A stretch of DNA of 33,936 nt from Verrucomicrobiales bacterium (GTDB lineage Bacteria > Verrucomicrobiota > Verrucomicrobiia > Limisphaerales > JACDHS01), in NCBI GenBank assembly GCA_028293445.1, contig JAQGOU010000349.1, forward strand, positions 1-33,936. The letters are read 5' to 3'. Below the pieces are notes generated by a model, which was given only the letters and a program-made list of their open reading frames with translations, did no database searches and was not told the DNA's origin. The translations under genes were made by a program, and so were the position numbers. Shown here piece by piece: positions 28,289 to 33,936 of this stretch. How positions within the stretch are numbered: the first letter of the stretch is position 1; every line of letters begins with the position of its first letter.

Positions 28289-30079
28289 ATGAATTCTGAA
28301 CTTTTAATCAAAGCCAAATCACTCGGTTTTTCCGACCGCCAAATCGCTCACCTCGTTGGAAAAACGGAAGACGACATCCGCGCCGAGCGAAAGAAACAAG
28401 GTCTCGTCCCGAGCTATCGTCTTGTCGACACCTGCGCCGCGGAATTCGAAGCGTACACGCCATACTATTATTCCACCTACGATCGCGGCGACGACGAAAT
28501 CAAGCCGACCAACACTCGCAAGGTGATGATCCTCGGTGGCGGACCAAACCGCATCGGCCAGGGTATTGAATTTGATTATTGCTGCGTGCACGCCGCGTTC
28601 GCGCTGAAAGAAGATGGCTTCGAGACCTTGATGGTGAATTCCAATCCGGAAACCGTCTCCACGGATTACGACACGAGCGATAAATTGTTTTTCGAACCGC
28701 TCACGCTGGAAGATGTCCTGCACATTTACGAACGGGAAAAATGCTGGGGTGCCATTGCGCAGTTCGGCGGACAGACCCCGTTAAATCTCGCGCTCAGTCT
28801 GCAGAAGAACGGGGTCAACATTATCGGCACGTCCCCGCAAAGCATCGAGATCGCTGAAGATCGCAAACTCTTCGCGGCGATGTTGAACAAGCTTTATATC
28901 CCGCAACCGCCGAACGGGCTTGCGACCAACGAGGTGGAAGCGCTCCAGGCTTCGAAGAAATTGGGTTACCCGGTGCTGGTGCGTCCGTCCTTCGTGCTCG
29001 GCGGCCGCGCCATGCAGATCGTTTACTCCGACTCGGAGTTGCAGCATTACATGCGTTTCGCCGTGGAAGCGTCACCCGAACGTCCGGTGCTCGTGGACAA
29101 ATTTTTGGAAGACGCCACGGAAGTCGACGTCGATTGTATTTCGGATTGCGGACATTTCGAGGATCCGAAGAAAGGGACGATTGTCATCGGTGGAATGCTC
29201 GAGCATATCGAATACGCGGGTGTCCACTCCGGTGATGCCGCGATGGTCTTGCCGCCGCACACGCTCTCCAAACAAGTCATTGCGACGATCCGTGAATACA
29301 CGCACGCCATGGCTCGCGAACTGCGCGTCATCGGCTTGATGAATGTGCAATACGCGGTGAAGGGCGACACGGTTTACGTTTTGGAAGTAAATCCACGTGC
29401 CTCGCGCACGGTTCCTTTTGTCAGCAAAGCAATTGGTTTCCCGCTCGCGAAACTCGCAGCCAAAGTCATGGCCGGAAAGAAATTGACGCAGCTTGGTTTC
29501 ACCGAAGAAATCTGGCCGACCTACTGGGCGGTTAAAGAATCGGTTTTCCCGTTCAACAAGTTCCAAGGCCAGGACATTTTGCTGTCGCCTGAGATGCGTT
29601 CGACCGGCGAAGTCATGGGACTCGATGCGGATCTCGGTGTTGCTTATGCGAAGTCGCAGATGGCGGCGAACAGTCCCTTGCCGGTTTCCGGCAAAGTGTT
29701 CATCAGTGTCAGTGACGAGCATAAAAAGGAAGTCGCTGATGTGGCCAAATCATACGTGGCACTGGGCTTCGAAATCATTTCCACCGGCGGCACTGCCAAA
29801 GTGTTGGAAGCAGCCGGGTTGAAAGTGCAACGCGTTTTGAAAATTTCCGAAGGTCGACCGAACACCATCGATCTTCTGAAGAATCGCGAGATCCAACTCG
29901 TGATTAATACACCCTCGGGTCAGGCACCGCGCGCGGATGAAGTTAAAATTCGCACGACAGCGGTTTACTCCGGCACGCCGATCATGACGACGCTCAGCGG
30001 GGCGAAGGCCGCGGCGCTCGGTATCGCAGCGTTGAAGAAGAGCGGTTATGCGGTCAAGACCGTGCAGGAATATCATTAA
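28289..30079 (+). CDS. carB: Carbamoyl-phosphate synthase large subunit, C-terminal half only (second ATP-grasp unit plus MGS-like domain)
   Basis: Starts MNSELLIKAKSLGFSDRQIAHLVGKTEDDIRAERKKQGLVPSYRLVDTCAAEFEAYTPYYYSTYD (middle of canonical CarB), then KVMILGGGPNRIGQGIEFDYCCVHAAFALKEDG and C-terminal MGS domain. No N-terminal half encoded in the window. Confidence 0.94.
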   Translation: MNSELLIKAKSLGFSDRQIAHLVGKTEDDIRAERKKQGLVPSYRLVDTCAAEFEAYTPYYYSTYDRGDDEIKPTNTRKVMILGGGPNRIGQGIEFDYCCVHAAFALKEDGFETLMVNSNPETVSTDYDTSDKLFFEPLTLEDVLHIYEREKCWGAIAQFGGQTPLNLALSLQKNGVNIIGTSPQSIEIAEDRKLFAAMLNKLYIPQPPNGLATNEVEALQASKKLGYPVLVRPSFVLGGRAMQIVYSDSELQHYMRFAVEASPERPVLVDKFLEDATEVDVDCISDCGHFEDPKKGTIVIGGMLEHIEYAGVHSGDAAMVLPPHTLSKQVIATIREYTHAMARELRVIGLMNVQYAVKGDTVYVLEVNPRASRTVPFVSKAIGFPLAKLAAKVMAGKKLTQLGFTEEIWPTYWAVKESVFPFNKFQGQDILLSPEMRSTGEVMGLDADLGVAYAKSQMAANSPLPVSGKVFISVSDEHKKEVADVAKSYVALGFEIISTGGTAKVLEAAGLKVQRVLKISEGRPNTIDLLKNREIQLVINTPSGQAPRADEVKIRTTAVYSGTPIMTTLSGAKAAALGIAALKKSGYAVKTVQEYH

Positions 30080-30118
30080 GCCGGTGATACACCGCGGCGT
30101 ACGAGTTCATTGGGCGAT

Positions 30119-32290
30119 ATGACTCCGAAGACAACAGCGCTGCTGCCGTTGCTGAAGCAATACTTTGGCTACACGTCATTTCGTCCGCTTCAGGAGGAAA
30201 TCATTTCCGATTCACTCGCTGGCAAAGATGTGCTCGCGATCCTTCCCACCGGTGGTGGCAAATCTCTCTGCTTCCAATTGCCGGCACTGGCACGGCCCGG
30301 TCTGACGGTCGTCGTCTCGCCGCTGATTGCGTTGATGAAGGACCAGGTTGACTCCCTTCAAGCGAGCGGCATTGCGGCCACTTTTCTCAATTCTTCGCTC
30401 GAAGCAGATGAATCGCGCAAACGTCTGCGCGGCTTGCATCAAGGCGAATATCGTTTGCTCTATGTTGCCCCCGAGCGGCTGATGCTCTCCGGCTTTCTCA
30501 GTGATTTGCAGCGGTGGAATGTGAATCTGATCGCGGTCGACGAAGCGCATTGTATCAGCGAATGGGGACACGATTTTCGTCCGGAGTATCGGCAACTTCC
30601 GACGGTGCGTAGTCTCTTTCCCAACGTCCCGATGATGGCGCTCACCGCGACCGCCACTGAGCGTGTGCGCGAGGATATCATCGCACTGTTAAATCTCGGC
30701 GCCTCGAGTTGTTACGTTGCCAGTTTTAATCGGCCTAACCTGACCTATCGCGTGTTGGCCCGCACGAAAGCTTACGAGCAAACCCTCGCCTTCATTCGCG
30801 AGCGTCGACGCGACTGCGGCATTGTTTATTGTTATAGCCGAAAAAATGCGGAGACCGTCGCGGAGCGGTTGAACGCCGACGGCATCAAAGCCAAAGCGTA
30901 TCACGCCGGCCTCGATGGGAAAGACCGCGCGCGGAATCAGGAACTGTTCCTGCGGGACGAAGTGCGTGTCATCTGCGCCACGATTGCTTTCGGCATGGGG
31001 ATCAATAAGCCGAACGTCCGGTTTGTCATCCATTACGATCTACCGAAGAACATCGAAGGCTATTACCAAGAGACCGGACGCGGCGGACGCGATGGGTTGC
31101 CCGGCGAATGTCTTTTGCTCTTCAGTGCGGCGGATGTGGTGAAGCAAACGCAGTTCATCGAGGAGAAGCCAAATCCGGATGAACAACGCATTGCGCGCGA
31201 ACAATTGCAGCTCATGGTGCATTACGCCGAATCGTCGCAATGTCGTCGCGCGGAGCTGCTCCGTTATTTTGGCGAAACGTTTCCGGAAGAGAATTGTGGC
31301 GCGTGCGATAATTGCCTCACACCCCGTTCCACATTTGACGGCACCATCGCCGCACAAAAGTTTTTATCGTGTGTCTTTCGGATTCGCGAGAAGAGCGGCT
31401 TCGGCGTCGGGTTGAACCATATTGTCGAAGTGCTCACCGGCGGGGACGTGGAAAAGATTCGGCGTTGGGGTCATCACGAGTTGTCGACTTACAATATCGG
31501 CCACGAGCACAGTCGTCCGGAATGGCAGGTCATCGGGCGTGAGTTGGTGCGGCTCGGCTACCTGCGACAGACGACGGAAAAGTTCAGCGTATTGGAGATG
31601 ACGAATGAAGGTCGTGCACTTCTGCGCGAGCGAAAGAAAGTCACGCTCACGAAACCGGTCACGGCTCCCGAGAGTCGAACCAAATCGCCGCGCGCGGGGG
31701 AAATCACCTGCGACGAAGTATTGTTCGAACGCCTGCGCGATTTGCGTCGCAAGCTCGCCGACGAACGCGATGTGCCGGCTTACATTGTTTTCTCCGATGT
31801 CGCGCTTCGACAGATGTCGCGTGATTATCCGTCCAACGACTACGCCTTCGCGCGGATCAGTGGTGTGGGTGAAAAGAAGCTGCGTGAGTTCGGACAAATC
31901 TTTTTGGCGGAAATCGCCTCGCACCTGCAGACGAGTCCAAGGCAAATGTTCGCCGATGATTCCTTCGCGGCGGATCCGGCTCCGAAAGCACATCTGAACG
32001 ATACTTCACGCGAATCGCTGCGGATGTTTCAGGCCGGAGAATCAGTCGAACAGATTGCGCAGAAGCGCACCCTGACTGTTGGCACGGTTTACTGGCATAT
32101 TGCGACCTCGATCGAGTCGGGCCAGCAGGTTGACATCAGCTCGCTGGTGACGAAAGAGGATCAGGAAATAATCGCGGCGGCCTTTGGCAAGTTTGGTTTC
32201 GGCAATCTTACCGGCATGAACGAGAGTCTTGGGAACAAATTCGATTTTGGCATTCTCCGCATCTGCCGGGCTCTGCTGCAAAAGAAGTAG
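30119..32290 (+). CDS. recQ: ATP-dependent DNA helicase RecQ
   Basis: Walker A LPTGGGKSLCFQLPAL, VDEAHCISEWGHDFRPEYR, QETGRGGRDGLPGECLLLFS, zinc motif CRRAELLRYFGETFPEENCGACDNC, HRDC-like domain, C-terminal helix-turn-helix region. Start 30110 or 30119. Confidence 0.96.
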   Translation: MTPKTTALLPLLKQYFGYTSFRPLQEEIISDSLAGKDVLAILPTGGGKSLCFQLPALARPGLTVVVSPLIALMKDQVDSLQASGIAATFLNSSLEADESRKRLRGLHQGEYRLLYVAPERLMLSGFLSDLQRWNVNLIAVDEAHCISEWGHDFRPEYRQLPTVRSLFPNVPMMALTATATERVREDIIALLNLGASSCYVASFNRPNLTYRVLARTKAYEQTLAFIRERRRDCGIVYCYSRKNAETVAERLNADGIKAKAYHAGLDGKDRARNQELFLRDEVRVICATIAFGMGINKPNVRFVIHYDLPKNIEGYYQETGRGGRDGLPGECLLLFSAADVVKQTQFIEEKPNPDEQRIAREQLQLMVHYAESSQCRRAELLRYFGETFPEENCGACDNCLTPRSTFDGTIAAQKFLSCVFRIREKSGFGVGLNHIVEVLTGGDVEKIRRWGHHELSTYNIGHEHSRPEWQVIGRELVRLGYLRQTTEKFSVLEMTNEGRALLRERKKVTLTKPVTAPESRTKSPRAGEITCDEVLFERLRDLRRKLADERDVPAYIVFSDVALRQMSRDYPSNDYAFARISGVGEKKLREFGQIFLAEIASHLQTSPRQMFADDSFAADPAPKAHLNDTSRESLRMFQAGESVEQIAQKRTLTVGTVYWHIATSIESGQQVDISSLVTKEDQEIIAAAFGKFGFGNLTGMNESLGNKFDFGILRICRALLQKK

Positions 32291-32351
32291 CAGCCGGAGT
32301 TTGTCTTTGATGTTTTGAGGCGTTCCAACCTCTGATACACTTTTCCCGAAC

Positions 32352-32822
32352 ATGAGCGATCCCTACAACGAGATTCTGGAAGGCGAACAGTTCCTGCGCC
32401 AACCCCTAGGTGCGCGCCATGAACAAATCTGCGCCTTCCTCCATCAACGTATCGCCGACAGCCTCAAAAATGTGCCGACCACACGCTTGCTCGCACCGCG
32501 ATCAACCGTGCAGGTATCTCCGCGGACGACCGTTCGCCCGGACTTGACGCTGGTCACCGCGGAGACCGGAAAAGTCTGGCTCGTGGCGGAGATCATTAAC
32601 TCCGGCGACCACCACGCGGATACCGTGTTGAAAAAAGAGATCTACGAAAACTGGAATGTGCCACGCCTCTGGATGATCGATCCGCGTTATGACAACGTGG
32701 AAATTTATCACGGTACCCCGCACGGTTTGTCCCTCAAGAAAATCCTGGCAAATCGGGAGAAGCTCACCGAAGCGCTCCTGCCGGAATTGCAGATTGAAGT
32801 GACGGAACTGTTCCGGTCTTGA
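32352..32822 (+). CDS. Uma2-like (DUF820) PD-(D/E)XK nuclease-fold protein
   Basis: RQPLGARHEQICAFLHQRIA, VRPDLTLVTAETGKVWLVAEIINSGDHHADTVLKKEIYENWNVPRLWMIDP. Confidence 0.8.
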   Translation: MSDPYNEILEGEQFLRQPLGARHEQICAFLHQRIADSLKNVPTTRLLAPRSTVQVSPRTTVRPDLTLVTAETGKVWLVAEIINSGDHHADTVLKKEIYENWNVPRLWMIDPRYDNVEIYHGTPHGLSLKKILANREKLTEALLPELQIEVTELFRS

Positions 32823-32949
32823 TGCCAGTATTTCGGTAAAACGAGGGGTGGAATCCATCGCGAAGGATCCCAACGAGTTTTTGTCCCTTCCGTAGTGGTC
32901 TGGACGCCAGATCCGGTGTCTTCGGCCCGTTTTTCTTCAAAATCCTAAA

Positions 32950-33275
32950 TCCGGGACCTTTTTGGACGTTTAAAAAACCTTCCGCCAAATTCCGGCAACT
33001 TTTTAAAGCCTTTTAAGAGGCCATCCTGAATTCCGGAGGGTAAAAAGAGGGTTTTAAAAGTCTCCGCGATATTCCGGCGACTTTTTAAAGGCTTTAAAAA
33101 CTTGCCGGAATTCGGCGGCAGGTTCCCGAAGGCTTTTAGAAGGCCATCCAGCGTTCCGGCGGATTTTAAAAGGGTTTAAAAACTTGCCGGAATATCGCGG
33201 CGAGTTTTTTAAGCCTTAAAAAAGTCGCCGGAATTTGGCGGAAGATTTTTTAAGGCTTTTAAAATCCTCTGGAAG
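32950..33275. repeat. Degenerate array 3, about 41-bp period, with nested long-range inverted repeats
   Basis: TTCCGG-type cores at about 32990, 33031, 33072, 33111, 33154, 33193 and 33234, separated by TTTTTAAAGGCTTTTAAAAA-type AT-rich linkers. Perfect 15-mers in opposite orientation: 32982-32996/33227-33241 and 33064-33078/33186-33200. Confidence 0.88.
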
Positions 33276-33465
33276 CGAGAAAGGCTCTCAAAACGTTCCG
33301 AAACGCTTGCTTTTGTCGTTTTTCGCCTCTTTTTCGGTTTCGAACAGCCTTTTCGGAAGAATCCGCCCGATTTTCGAATTCCACGTGAGTCCAGAGAGGC
33401 GGCGCCAGGTGCTCACCCCGGCGGAAGAAGTCCGGGGTCACGAAAGAGGGGGAAATCGACGGATT

Positions 33466-33936
33466 TTAGGCCTTTAGGAAATAACCGCGTTGCTTGTCGC
33501 TGATCGGTTTTCCGAGTCGCTCCAGGACCTCCAGCATATCTTCCCAGACATTCCGTTTCTCGCTAAGCGCCTGGTTGCGCAGGAGGTACGAAGGATGATA
33601 GGTCGGCATGGTCGGGATATCCCGGTAAGTCATCCATTTTCCACGCAGTTTTGTGATTCCGAGGCCTTTACCAAAGAGCCCTTCCATCGCCGTGCCACCC
33701 AGGGCGACAATGACCTTGGGCTGGATCAAATCGATTTGCTCCAGGAGATATGGCAGACAGGTGTTCATCTCCTCGGGCGTCGGCTTGCGATTCCCCGCTT
33801 CTCCCGCCGGCATGTCGGGGCGGCATTTCAAAATGTTCGCAATGTAGATGGACTCGCGGGCATAGCCCATCGTCTGGATGATTTTCGTGAGGAGTTGACC
33901 GGCTTTGCCGACGAACGGTTCGCCCTGTTCATCTTC
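33466..33936 (-). CDS. Uracil-DNA glycosylase, family 4/5-like (5' end outside window)
   Basis: EDEQGEPFVGKAGQLLTKIIQTMGYARESIYIANILKCRPDMPAGEAGNRKPTPEEMNTCLPYL...PKVIVALGGTAMEGLFG...TYHPSYLLRN. Reading frame is open to the window end. Confidence 0.93.
   Translation of the reverse strand, partial: EDEQGEPFVGKAGQLLTKIIQTMGYARESIYIANILKCRPDMPAGEAGNRKPTPEEMNTCLPYLLEQIDLIQPKVIVALGGTAMEGLFGKGLGITKLRGKWMTYRDIPTMPTYHPSYLLRNQALSEKRNVWEDMLEVLERLGKPISDKQRGYFLKA

Overview
The window is ordinary bacterial chromosome, probably Verrucomicrobiota (inferred from gene content and style). It holds about 25 supported protein-coding genes: partial ftsK, an amidase, a DUF4190/pseudopilin-like protein, a sugar-phosphate isomerase, a PLD/cardiolipin synthase, an ECF sigma/anti-sigma/Spy-like module, a RibD-type reductase, pheA, scpB, scpA, a histidine kinase, a TolC/adaptor/RND efflux operon, PPi-type phosphofructokinase, a DUF3857/transglutaminase protein, the C-terminal half of a split CarB, RecQ, a Uma2-like protein and a partial uracil-DNA glycosylase. 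No tRNA, rRNA, CRISPR array or transposon was seen. The most unusual signal is in the intergenic DNA. Three separate intergenic regions (about 5.64-6.03 kb, 22.98-23.40 kb and 32.95-33.28 kb) each carry a degenerate tandem array with a different sequence but nearly the same period of 40-42 bp. The third array also has nested, widely separated perfect 15-bp inverted repeats. Other observations include a frameshifted golvesin-like domain relic between two terminators, a split carB and a Cnr-like sigma factor module.
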